The position numbers and the translations under genes are program-made. From Panaeolus papilionaceus (taxonomy: Eukaryota > Basidiomycota > Agaricomycetes > Agaricales), in the NCBI GenBank assembly GCA_015501605.1, contig JADNRZ010000014.1, forward strand, positions 992,001 through 1,056,000: a stretch of DNA of 64,000 nucleotides, read 5' to 3'. The notes beneath the pieces were generated by a model. That model was not told the origin of the DNA, did not search any database, and saw only the letters and a program-made list of their open reading frames with translations. Shown here piece after piece: positions 1 through 9,963 of the stretch. Every line of letters starts with the position of its first letter. Positions within the stretch are counted from its first letter, which is position 1.

Positions 1-199
1 TCATGGAGCCTTGGGCCAATTTCAAAAAATACGCGCTGGGCTCACACCGGGGCAGGTAGCTGCGCCTGTTCGAGGTGTATACTGGCATCCAGTCTATGGT
101 TCGTCAATGTTTTCCTTGTCTACTATGAATGCATCTGTTAACGTTCACCCACAGGAGTTACGCTCAAAAGGGAGTACAAGCAGAAAAAAGCAGGTATAA
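1..199 (+). CDS. kinase-like family member K1, C-terminal end only (cut by window edge)
   Basis: An open frame from the window edge to the TAA at 197-199 matches the last exon of the paralogue at 4.1-6.06 kb almost residue by residue: a Q-F-Q-K-I-R stretch, then G-L-T-P-G-Q-V, then W-H-P-V-Y-G-S-S. In the paralogue this is the end of the kinase C-lobe followed by a hydrophobic tail. Here the tail has become more polar (S-T-M-N-A-S-V-N-V), so a membrane segment is less likely. The rest of the gene lies upstream of the window, so it cannot be said whether the copy is intact. Confidence 0.6.
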   Translation, partial: HGALGQFQKIRAGLTPGQVAAPVRGVYWHPVYGSSMFSLSTMNASVNVHPQELRSKGSTSRKKQV

Positions 200-837
200 C
201 AGTCGTGTAAAACCCGCGAACTCGGTACCATGTAAGGTTTAGGTCTAGGTGGGGTCTGACAGTGTCATCACCTGCCCATTTCTTCGACCAATTCACGATC
301 TTGAGGACTGATGCTACGTAACACATTGTTTGATCATTTTCCTCTCGTAAGTTGTCTCGTTGGCACCTCACAGAATTCAACGTTCAACTTCCATTGTCCG
401 ACGAGTCTATGATTCATGGATAGTTCATGGTTTTAGTTATATCAATTTTTACTGGGATACTCAGGACGGTGGTCGAAATTTTTGCTGAGAATGCCCATAT
501 ATGAAGATCATAAGATGTATAGAGGTAATACGATTACCAGCCGATGCAGCCAACGGATACAAGGTTGTTGTTGACATTGTGGTCGCTTTAATGACGATTT
601 TACCGACGTTGAGTTGAGTGTACATAATCCGCCAATCGTTGGACCACACACTCAAATCTTTCTACGTAACTTCGTATTATAATAAGAAACGGACTTGAGT
701 CATTGTATACATTTAAATTTCGTAAACCCCCACTGAGTTCTCATGACTTACCCGAATCAATTCTGACTGTCGGCCGTAATCTGATCAGACATCAGACATC
801 GGAAATCAACGTACAGGTTTCTGTAGTGAGGGGGTCC
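200..837. other. intergenic spacer of the kinase-like array
   Basis: No gene is supported. Short blocks, for example around 400-440 (GAGTCTATG, then GGTTTTAGTTAT), resemble 3946-3975 downstream of K2. This suggests the spacer was copied together with the gene during tandem duplication. Confidence 0.5.
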
Positions 838-965
838 TACAGTACATGGCTGGCTTCCTTGGCTTGACGAACTTGGACTCAAGGTCTACTCTCCGAAGCT
901 AAAAGTACCCATCCCGCTTGACATCAATAGATGGCGGTGTCAAATTAATGAACGTTAATCCGAAC
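838..965 (+). pseudogene. eroded 5' relic of a kinase-like gene
   Basis: The DNA from about 845 to 950 aligns with the first exon of the 4.1 kb copy (4190-4285). It shares a TTCCTTGGCTTGACGAACT-like block, then the segment encoding the conserved P-L-D-I-N-x-W-R peptide (CTTGACATCAATAGATGGCG). There is no continuous frame and nothing recognisable downstream, so this is a gene remnant and not a functional gene. Confidence 0.6.
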
Positions 966-1061
966 TAAGACTGATCGAAATCCTTCTTGACACTTTTCGA
1001 ACTCCGAACCTTACTCAGACAAGTGCCATTGTATGCGAACTTGATTCAGACGGACTTCAAC

Positions 1062-1539
1062 AGTGAGGGTCCGGGATGAGGCGAAGCCTCATCAGAGGAT
1101 AAGATGCAGTGAGTAAGCATAAGCGTGTCATCATTTGACTGCATCGATGCAGCCAAACATCCGACGCGCGGGGTGGGGTTACGCCGCCTTCGCGCTCCTT
1201 CCACCCCATTCTTTCTCTCGAAACTTTTTCGCAGCGAAAAATTTTGCGCATCGTCAAAGAGAGCTCGACAAAAGCTCCATTTCTTTTAACCCGCCCGCCC
1301 ACTCCAGTGCATGGGAAGGCCGCTTGGCATCCAGCTGGGATAGCCTCGGCTTGCCCTAGCGCTCTGGTCGCTTGGCGCAGCGCTTTCATCACGACGCAGA
1401 CGCGAAATTCGGACGCGTTTCGCGCGAAAACCTGAGACGCGTATCGTCGAAGGTTTGACGCGTCGTGATCACGTGAGGCTTCAGATTTCACGTGCGAGTC
1501 ATTTTCGGAGCGCCCGCCAAACGACCCCCGCACCCTCAC
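1062..1539. repeat. GC-rich insertion with short inverted ends (candidate non-autonomous element)
   Basis: A sharply bounded GC-rich block of about 480 bp sits between an AT-rich spacer and the K2 promoter. It begins GTGAGGGTCCGGG and ends with the near inverse (CCCGCACCCTCAC). Inside are many CG-rich inverted motifs such as TTTCGCGCGAAA-like and GACGCGTC/ACGCGT. Both strands are open for 60-160 codons, but the translations are arginine-rich low-quality products typical of GC-rich DNA. No clear target-site duplication was found, so the class is open. Confidence 0.4.
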
Positions 1540-1734
1540 AAACTATGAAACCTCACAGTTTGTTAACACTCGACATTCATCTCAGAATCGACATAAATAA
1601 CGTTCAGAATCACATCATTCCTCCTTCCCCCTCACGCGGAGAAAGCTCGCAACGTATATCTTATTCAACTATAGCATGTCATCGACTTTCCACCTGATTT
1701 CCAGAGTATAGTTCCTGCATCGACCACGTAAAGC
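1540..1734 (+). promoter_or_regulatory. upstream region of kinase-like gene K2
   Basis: About 195 bp separate the GC-rich insertion from the K2 start codon. No clear TATA box is visible; the block is moderately pyrimidine-rich (TCATTCCTCCTTCCCCCTC at 1615-1633), as is common upstream of fungal start sites. The insertion lies close enough to alter K2 expression. Confidence 0.3.
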
Positions 1735-3264
1735 ATGGAGTCTCAAAAATGGGACCTCACTATGATATCTGGGTTCGCACTTTCACCTACTATGTCCGTC
1801 GGTCTGCTTCGACTACTTACCCACTTGGGCACCGTTTTTAGCGAGAAGAAATCCAAAATCTCCACACACCCGCTTCCTCTAGACATCAATGTATGGAGAA
1901 CTTTTGACCTCGGACCTGACCGTATGGATGTACTATTTGCAAGGATGAAAGAGAATCTCGAGTGGTGGCAGTATTTGGATTCGTTTTTCAAGTCGCAAGG
2001 TTATGTCCTCTGTACACCACCCTCAGCTGAGAAATGCTTTCAATTCCGCCCATACCCCCATGACGGCAAGCCTCTTCAAACTCATCAACAATGCCCACAT
2101 GCGAGGCGCTTGTATGAAAAAAACATCGATTGCGAATTCATCTATGTATGTAAAATTCAGCTTTGCCACCTCTTTGTGATTGTACTCACCAAAGCGCATC
2201 GCTTATCAGCGTCATTGCCTCAGGGCTGCTCGCGATAAACATGGGCAAGATGTTGTCATTCGGTAGAGACTGCTCTTTGATTCTCGAAATTGCGATTTTC
2301 TCACAACTTCATGGGGGTAGCATTGTATCTGGACCAGAGCCTTCAGATGAGCTTAAGGTTTTGAAAAGATTAAGCTCGCGAGCTCTGTTGCGAGACCCGC
2401 GAAATATAACTATTCCTATTCTGGACTGGTTGGAATTTGGCGGACTGGTGTTTATCGTTATGCCTCGGTTTGAGCCCTCTTTCATCCATTTAGGGATATT
2501 CATGCTAATCTAAGGCACAGATGGGATCTGGCTTGGATTCACGATTTTGAAAAGGTCTCCGAGCTCATAGAAATATCTGATGTGCTTTTCTCGGTGCGTA
2601 ATCGGGCTCGAGTATTCTGCCACAACATCATGAGCGAAAGTGCTGATTACAAAACGTTTTTAGTATCTAGATTTTCTCCACGATAACCGCATCGCTCATA
2701 TGGATTTACATTCAGACAATACGGCTATAAACACTATTGTGCCCAAGAATACTTATAATGCCAAGGGACTAAGAGACCCAGGAGTCACTCGCTATGCGGT
2801 CTTTGACTTTGGCGCCTCTGTGGTCTACCCATACGAGACTCCTTTGGAATCCGCGACACACGTCGCAGACAACTACAACTGGGGCTTTCACGGATTACCC
2901 AGTTTGACTGGACCCTTTAATCCCTTTCAGGCCGATGTAGGAGCGCTTGGTACGATGATGGAAATTCAGTTGCGAGTCAGTGACATACACATCCGTTCTG
3001 AGCGCAATTATGCTAATCATGACAAACACTTTCATACAGGTCATCGAGCATGTAGTTCCTCAGGTGGGACCCCTTGTAGATGCCATGCGGGTTCCAAATC
3101 CTGGTGATAGGCCCACTGCTAAAGAGGTTTACCGACAGTTCAAAGCGATCAGGTCCAGTCTCACGCAGGAACAGTTGGATGCACCCATACTCACTCTCCG
3201 CTATGACCTTCACTCTCGTAAATTTCTTTCCAGCTGTTCAGAATCTATGCTGACAGGTAAATAA
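1735..3264 (+). CDS. atypical protein-kinase-like protein K2 (411 aa)
   Basis: Six exons (1735-2145, 2195-2262, 2321-2467, 2521-2593, 2664-2975, 3040-3264) sum to 1236 nt with all junctions in frame. The protein belongs to the large agaricomycete family annotated as protein kinase domain proteins. Visible landmarks are V-V-I-R near residue 160, where kinases usually have the ATP-binding lysine; H-M-D-L-H-S-D-N at 245-252 in place of HRDLKxxN, keeping the catalytic Asp and the Asn; and an intact D-F-G at 281-283. A conserved N-terminal region with P-L-D-I-N-V-W precedes the kinase fold. It is the only complete, undamaged copy in the array. Whether it phosphorylates anything is unknown; the missing lysine suggests weak or absent kinase activity. 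The C-terminal tail differs from those of K1 and K3 and lacks their W-H-P-V-Y-G motif. Confidence 0.8.
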
Positions 3265-4093
3265 TCAGGCACTTTTATTAAGAAACCAAAGGAAAAGCAG
3301 AACCAGCAAGCGAAATCTCGAGGCGCATAATGTGGTCAACGAACGTTGGGGTAACCCGAAGGGAGCTCGTATGGCGATTAGAACGGTCAGGGGGTAGATA
3401 TATTCGCACTCACCCTGCTTCCTCGCTTTAAGTAAAATATTATCCTGTGTGTAATATTTAATCCTGAGCTGCCAAATAATGCCCCGTTCCGAGGGATGTT
3501 TTGTTACTCTCTTACACTTGGTGACCTCGACTGGGATAGTACCTTGGGTGAATTGCATAATATGCGCGGTATTCAAATTCGTCAGGTGTTATATTCTAAA
3601 TTGCCCCCTTTAGCTAAGATTGTCCCAACGTTGGACCTACGTAACCTCTTCAGTAACTTACGGCGCAGTGGCAATGAATTAAATAATGAGGTAGTAATTA
3701 CACCCACGATGATATAGTAGGTACATGAGCTCCCTGATTCTCATGATCGACATGTTTGAATAGTTGCGATCAGTGTCAGAGGGCATCAGTAAAGTATGCT
3801 GCCTATGACATTTTGAGAGAAACTCAGGTTCATGCAGGATCAATTGCAAATTTAAATAGATATATGTCGCCCACTGTCGAATTCGTTTCTTTCCTCGATC
3901 AACGTACCAATGAACCTAAGAGATAACACAACATTTCTCTGGTTCACGAGTCTATGCTATGGTCTTAGTTATCCGCTCTTGGATAATACATACCTCTGCC
4001 AAGTGTGTATCAGATATGTGTCAGGGAAATTCCAGTAAACATTACTAGACATTTTGTAACTCCGAAGGTCGCTTTTCGAATCCCATCACAAAG
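3265..4093. other. spacer between K2 and K3
   Basis: No gene is supported. Short open frames on both strands show no family resemblance. The final part (about 3930-4000) resembles the spacer after K1, as expected for tandem copies. Confidence 0.4.
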
Positions 4094-6059
4094 ATGGAGC
4101 CACAGTTATGGCGGCGTCCTTCTGTCATTCTTCCTACGGCTGCGGTGCTGGTCTCCTTGGCTGTTCTCGGATCTAAAAAAACGACCTTCTGGCGCCCTTG
4201 GTTCGACGAACTGCGACTGAAGCTCCATGCACGTAGGCTAAAGACACTCATCCCATTGGATATCAATCGATGGCGGTGTAAAGGGCTCGATTTGTTTGAC
4301 GACGCAGTACTGTATCCTGAAATTGAAATTTACAGCTCGTGGCGGGATCTATTGAGCACTATCTAGCGCAAAAAGGGCTACATGTTGTACGTGTTGCGAG
4401 ATCCCAGAGATATTCAAAGCTTCATACCAGCACCGATTGATGGAAAGCCCCAAAACCAAGCAGAGCTACACATACGCCCGACGATTTTACGAGAGAAATG
4501 ACCAGACTTTCCTTCCTTGGGTACGTTCAGAGCTGTAGATCATTAGCCATTTTATATCTCACTTGGATGAGGGCCATGACTTGCATAGCAATCCTGGCAT
4601 TTTCCGAGGCCCTTTCGAATGCCAGCATTCGGGACGCAATGCTCCTGTTGCGGTTCAAATTGAGTTTCTCAATTGGAGCGTGCCATTTCGGGATGCCCAA
4701 GCCATTGAACTCTCATTAAACGGCGAAGCGCTTTCGGACAGGGGAAGCATCGAGTATTCTCCAAACAAGAGCACACAGTGGGGAATAGCTACACAAAATG
4801 TGTCAGGCTGATGAGGCAGTGTATTCAGACGCTGATAGCAAACAAGAGCATGCAATGGGTAAAAACCGCACAAAAAATGGCCAGAACATGAGAACGAGTC
4901 CCAAAAGGGCCTCGTAACATGTTTTATAGTTGCCATGCATTCGGGGCGCGCGCGATAGTAATGGAAGGGATGTCGTCATCAGGTGAGAACTTAGAATCTA
5001 CATTGTCTTGTTCGCTTCAGCGTGATTTGACACTAGTTGGGTTCAGAATCGTATCCAACAGGTCCAACCCAACAACTGAGCTGAGAATCCTACGACACTT
5101 GAGCAGCGCTGCTATCTCTAAAGACCCTCGCAACATCACCATTCCAATCGTTGATGAACAGGAAATTTACGGGTTGATTTTCATTGTCATGCCTAGGTAG
5201 GAACGTCTCTTCCGTCATGAGAGTCCCAAATCTTAATTATGTTGTAGGTGGGACCATGCCTAGATTCATGACTTCGGGTCGGTCAATGAACTCATGGATG
5301 CGTCGGAAACATTTCTCAAAGTAAGGTTTTCCCTAGTAGCTGTACTATAGGAGATCTCATTCAAGTTAGCACCTGGTGCAGTACCTCGAGTTTCTGCATG
5401 AGCACCGCATCGCCCACATGGATTTGTATGTTGATAACACGGCAATGAACACTATTGTCAGCGTTGGGAGCTCGGATACAAAAGGTCTACGACACCCCGA
5501 TGACACTCACTACGCCGTCTATGATTTCGGGGAGTCTTACATGTACCCCTTTGACACGTCCTTGGACTCGGTTCAGGAGGTTCCCGATGTGGTTGGCTGG
5601 GGAATCGAAGGGCTAGTCGAGCCCAATGTTCCTTTCAACCCATTTCAGGCTGATGTTGCTGCGATGGGACGGTTAATCGCATCTGGATTACGGGTAAGTC
5701 TGGGTCTCTTTCATGTGTAGCCGGCGCTGAAATCAATACCATTAAATCCAAAGATCATGGCGGAGGACATACCGGAAATTGTTCCGTTTGTCGAGGGCAT
5801 GTACCACGAAGATCCAAAAAGGCGCCCCACAGCTCATGAAGCGCTGCGCCAATTCCAGCAAATGCGCGACGGTCTCACACCGGAGCAGGTAGATGCGCCT
5901 GTTCAGGGTATATTCTGGCATCCAGTGTATGGTTCGTCGTTGTTTTACCTGTCCAGCGTGATTGCATCGTTAATTTTTACCTATAGGAGTTACGCTCAAA
6001 GGGGAGTACAAGCGGATAAAATAAACAGGACCACAGCGTCTAGCCGGAAAAATAGGTAG
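4094..6059 (+). pseudogene. kinase-like gene K3, disrupted copy
   Basis: This is a paralogue of K2, recognisable from the first exon (W-F-D-E-L, P-L-D-I-N-R-W-R) to the C-terminus, with matching intron positions. Three lesions are visible. An in-frame TAG at 4364-4366 interrupts the first exon. A one-base frameshift near 4466 separates the D-G-K-P-Q-N-Q segment from the Y-A-R-R-F-Y-E-R-N-D segment. A TAG at 5261-5263 stands where K2 has the Trp codon of W-D-L-A-W-I-H-D. The first intron (from about 4540) is also swollen to roughly 400 bp and holds a degenerate repeated block of about 60 bp (4751-4807 and 4817-4884). The 3' half (about 5374-6059) is intact: H-R-I-A-H-M-D-L-Y-V-D-N, Y-D-F-G, then a hydrophobic C-terminal segment (S-L-F-Y-L-S-S-V-I-A-S-L-I-F). 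A shortened product from the 3' half cannot be excluded. Confidence 0.75.
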
Positions 6060-6434
6060 CACTCTGGGTTTACATTCAGCTAGCTCCTAGGGTATTACAT
6101 TGGAAGTACTGTCATACACGAGTCAGTCCTCCCTCCTACGTAACCTCACTGACATAAGTACTGAATAACCAAGTTGCGTCACCCTTGTGCTCATTTGTGT
6201 ATTTAGATTTTGTAAAGTTGAGATCTCATAATTGGGACCAATCAATTGTCAAGGACTTTCGACCAGGGTAAAGAGCAATCCACAACCCTGTCAAATCTTT
6301 TTTGAACTCAGAATGATGTTGAACACCAGCTACAGCCCACGGCCACGCACGGTCATTGACACGCAAACCCGTCATGGAAACGTCCTCTGGTCCTCCGGGC
6401 GGTCCTAGTATTAGGATATTTCGCAGCGCTTGGA
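6060..6434. other. spacer after K3
   Basis: AT-rich spacer with no supported gene. Confidence 0.4.
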
Positions 6435-6600
6435 TATCAGAACATGGCTCGCTAGCTTCCTTGGTTCGACGAATTTTGCATCAGTCTTTGCTCTCGAAAG
6501 CTAAAGACACCTATCCCCCTCAACATCAATAGATGACGGTGCAACGGAATCAACGTTTTTGGCCATGCTTTTTTTTACCCAGAGATAGAGATCAATGGCC
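6435..6600 (+). pseudogene. second eroded 5' relic of a kinase-like gene
   Basis: Positions 6448-6550 align with the first exon of K3 and with the relic at 845-950: TTCCTTGGTTCGACGAA, then GCTAAAGACACCTATCCC, then CTCAACATCAATAGATGACGG. The last block encodes the conserved L-N-I-N-R segment, with TGG changed to TGA. A CCCAGAGATAGAGATC block around 6580 corresponds to the P-E-I-E-I part of K3. No frame survives, so this is a dead copy marking the downstream edge of the array. Confidence 0.6.
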
Positions 6601-6987
6601 CGTGATAGGACCCTTTTAATACTGTCAGTATAAAAGATATATTAAATGTATGAGCTATATGTGCCTCCATACTCCGTTGAATGTATCTGCCATTCGAAAT
6701 GGGTAAATTTTGGGTTTCTGCGCTCTTCGATGCGTGTATGAAGGCACCGAGACACCAAAATACTTCGAAGCTTTCCATCGGACTTGTAATATTCAAAGCG
6801 GTTGTAATTCGTCATGGTTGCGCAAAGTCGACGGACCACGATCAACTCACTAAACGATCGACCTCACTGCCAGATATTGTTACAGTAAGTACATACCTCA
6901 AGTAGAGGCATAATATATTCCGGAATTTAGTTGCATCTCCGTGAATAAATGTGTCATAATTGTGAATGCACCTTCCCCAGCTATATA

Positions 6988-7405
6988 CAGTGCACCACCG
7001 TCTCGTGATACACCACCACCGTATGATACACTTTTTGTATCGCTTATAATTTCACCAATTCTTCATGAATAGCTATGAAATAACTTGTATTCGCACCTAA
7101 TAGATAGCCTTAATTGATTTTTTTTAAAACTATAATTCTCGGGGCCCTGCTTCTCACACACTAGTCCAATGAAAATAAGGTGTTTTCTGGTGTGGTTTGC
7201 CCACCACCCTATGATACACTGCAATTTTGCAGATTGAAAGACAACAAAGTTATATTTTTCAATGCTTTTAACATTTTCAAATTTGTATCTATGTACTATA
7301 TCTACCCCACCTGTTGTATCTAGACGTCACTCAATTATATTCTGCAATATTGGGCTTGGAAGGTCAATTTCCAGATTTGGTGTATCACGTGACGGTGCTG
7401 CACTG
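6988..7405. mobile_element. Tc1/mariner-type MITE (418 bp, non-autonomous)
   Basis: The ends form a 28-bp terminal inverted repeat with two mismatches: the left end begins CAGTGCACCACCGTC and the right end, read inverted, begins CAGTGCAGCACCGTC. A TA dinucleotide flanks each side (6986-6987 and 7406-7407). CAGT termini with TA target duplication are the hallmark of the Tc1/mariner superfamily. Internal copies of the ATGATACAC / CCACCACC motif lie near both ends. There is no transposase frame, so it would need a source element elsewhere. Confidence 0.75.
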
Positions 7406-7407
7406 TA

Positions 7408-9149
7408 GTGTGATTCCACTGCCGTTCACAGGGCACAAAAAAGAGACTAGCACGGAGCAGTCAAAGTCAGCCAAGATTGCATCAAGGCATTAAGCACACG
7501 CATTCCTACTTATGAACGAAACGTGGGCCAGTCACTGGATCATTACTTGCCGATGCGAGCACACAACCATTGAATTGTTGCACCGCAGCAAGCATATACC
7601 GGCGGTGGGGATATTGGGGGTGTGCTTAGACTCTGGAGACGCACACGAATGCTGGAAGATCGAATCGAATAACTTTTATAGATGTAATATATGGCGTAGC
7701 ATTAAAATCCTCGAGGGAGCAATCGACAAAGGTTTTTTAGTGCACATGCGCATCGAAGTTTCCTAGTCACAGCGTCAGGGTGATTAGATAGGGGCTTCGG
7801 CGAACGTGGTGCCGGTCACGGGTGTCTGAAATGTGACACGATGTTGGCTGTGATCCTGAAGGCCAACTGAATCTTTCCCTCTCACCATCAGCGCGATGCA
7901 TGTGCATGGTGGATGAGACGTTTTCAACAGGATATATGAAGTACGAGATCTAAATTTTGACCGAAATCTTCGCTAAATGTGTCTTCAGTTCAGTAATGAC
8001 CTCTTAAGGATTTTTTAAAAGTTCTATACGGCTACTAGGGCAAGACGCTGTTGGCCCACAAATTCAGGAGCTTGTGTGGATTTAACCGCTCGTTCAAGAG
8101 CGTTAGATTTTTACGCGTTAAATAGAACGGGAAAGCTTCTTGACTACGTATAACTGTGCATATGCGTCCGTCTTGGTAGGGGAAGCTGTTATGCCATACA
8201 CAAGAAGACTCACGGCCTGCACTGCGAAGATTTGACCTCGGATCTCTTTGGCGTTCTCTCAAGATCTATTTTACTTTGCTCTTATTCTCACAAAGTCTTT
8301 TCATGTAACTAACGCTGGGGACTTGTTAATGTGTTCAATGCGGATGCGGATCGTGAGTTGTGCTTTTGATTCTCTTCGACAGCTTGTTCTCAACCGCACC
8401 GCAGATGGTGTCCTTCCATGTAGACTTTCCACAAGGATCGACATAATCACTATGCAATCATCTGCTAAACGCCTGGTTTCTTTCTGTCTCTCCCTCGGGG
8501 GGCTTAAGTTATCAGACTAAACAGCACTTTGTGCGGGACCCGTCCTATGGTTAACTTTGCACCCTGCCGTCTTAAATCAAAGTCTAACATATAGCTCTCG
8601 CAATCTCCGGCAAATCGTCGAAATGCTTCATCTGTGGTACTTTATCACCCCGCGCAAGCCTCATTCTTCATCAGCGAAGACTACCGAAATGCACGATCTT
8701 CCATTGCTTGCCAGTGTGCGTACTATAATATGCTATATATCCGGCAGTATGCTCACTTAGGGGCGTAATCTAGTCGCTAATTCCATCCATGTGTAGGTTA
8801 TGCTCAGGCCCCCCGAGCTTCGTGACACGTTTTTTGTTCTCGAGGGTGTTCTGGCCCCGCTTTCCTTGAAACCTGTCGTATTTCGGCGCACTCAAGTTGC
8901 TATTGGTCTTTACCGTCTGGTGATAGTGATGCCTTGTGTTGCATAACGAGGTTCCTTCGTTTCCTCATCATATCGATGTCTTTCTTTGCTCCTGCACTGC
9001 TCTAAAGAGTTTAACTGGTGGCTTGTAAAGAAACTTGATTTTGATCATCGAGAACTATGATGCTAACTATCTCGAGGCTCGCATGATGCGCTTCGGAAGC
9101 TCTAACGGTGTTGCTCACAGGAAGGCTCTAAAAAGGCGACGTCGGGGCT
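7408..9149. other. region without a resolved gene; possible 5' exons of the next gene
   Basis: Several moderate open frames exist (7512-7766 +, 8248-8520 +, 8557-8760 +, and 8800-8946 +, which follows a GTGTAG acceptor). Their translations, especially 8800-8946, look more protein-like than random, but I could not join them in frame to the gene at 9150. They may be its upstream exons, an eroded neighbour, or chance. Confidence 0.3.
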
Positions 9150-9963
9150 ATGGAGCGTGTCACAATGATCGAGCAGCTAGCGCGCCGCACCAAGGGAAAG
9201 TCAGTGGTGTCACTTCATATAGGGTGATTTTCTTTTTCTAAGAAGCTTTTCCCGTTACTTACCCTTCCAATTTTCGCGAATCGTGGGCTTAGTGCACTGT
9301 TGAGGCAATTCATTCATGAGAGGGAACGAAAAATTTCCATTCAAATTATTGTCTACTGCAATTAGAAAATAATAACGTGTCCATCAAGAATATTCCGTTT
9401 CTGTTGTGCAGATTTATTGGAGTTGCCCTTACATCGCGACCTCGCGTCAGACAAACTCAATTGTATCCGTGGGTTATCTTGTCACTTTCTGACATACCCG
9501 GTGACTACTCCATTCGTTGGTGCGTTTTTCGCTCTTTGATTGTTAGAAGTGTCTCATGACCCGACATTCATTCCCAGGCTTTTATCATCAAGATGTGGAG
9601 GATATAAAAATACCGCCATCGTCTTCAGTGTCTGGCGAAATGATACAGAACCTATGCACGACCAGCACCCGCTGAGTGGCATCCCGGTCAATTTCTATCA
9701 GCAAACACCCAAGTCGAAACTCCTCGTGACCCAGGTATAAATTTCCAGCCGTTTTATGGGTACACTGAAAAAAGCTTACTATTCAGTAGGTTACTTTTAC
9801 CTCCGAATTCCGTGGATTCCTTTGATGATTAATTGCGTATACATAGACGGTGGCGGAGATACTTGAAGATGTGACCCGCTTATGCTCGACACTGGGCTTG
9901 CAGTTGAGCGGGGACGAATATCAATTCTTCTTCGCTACCCTTATCGCCCTCAATTATGTGTGA
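9150..9963 (+). CDS. uncharacterised protein, four supported exons (151 aa as modelled)
   Basis: Exons 9150-9223, 9412-9519, 9578-9734 and 9847-9963 join in frame (456 nt) through GTGATT..TGCAG, GTGCGT..CCCAG and GTATAA..CATAG introns and end at TGA. The predicted protein starts M-E-R-V-T-M-I-E-Q-L and carries the peptides L-Y-P-W-V-I-L-S-L-S-D and T-V-A-E-I-L-E-D-V-T-R-L. It ends with a hydrophobic F-F-F-A-T-L-I-A-L-N-Y-V. I do not recognise a family. An in-frame TAA lies shortly upstream of the chosen ATG; either this is the true start or a further 5' exon joins at an unusual AAG acceptor near 9135. The phase coherence of three introns argues that it is real. Confidence 0.55.

Noticed and set aside
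1057..1539. 160-codon minus-strand open frame
   Set aside because: It coincides with the GC-rich insertion; both strands are open there, the translation is Arg-rich with no motif, and no splice partners exist.
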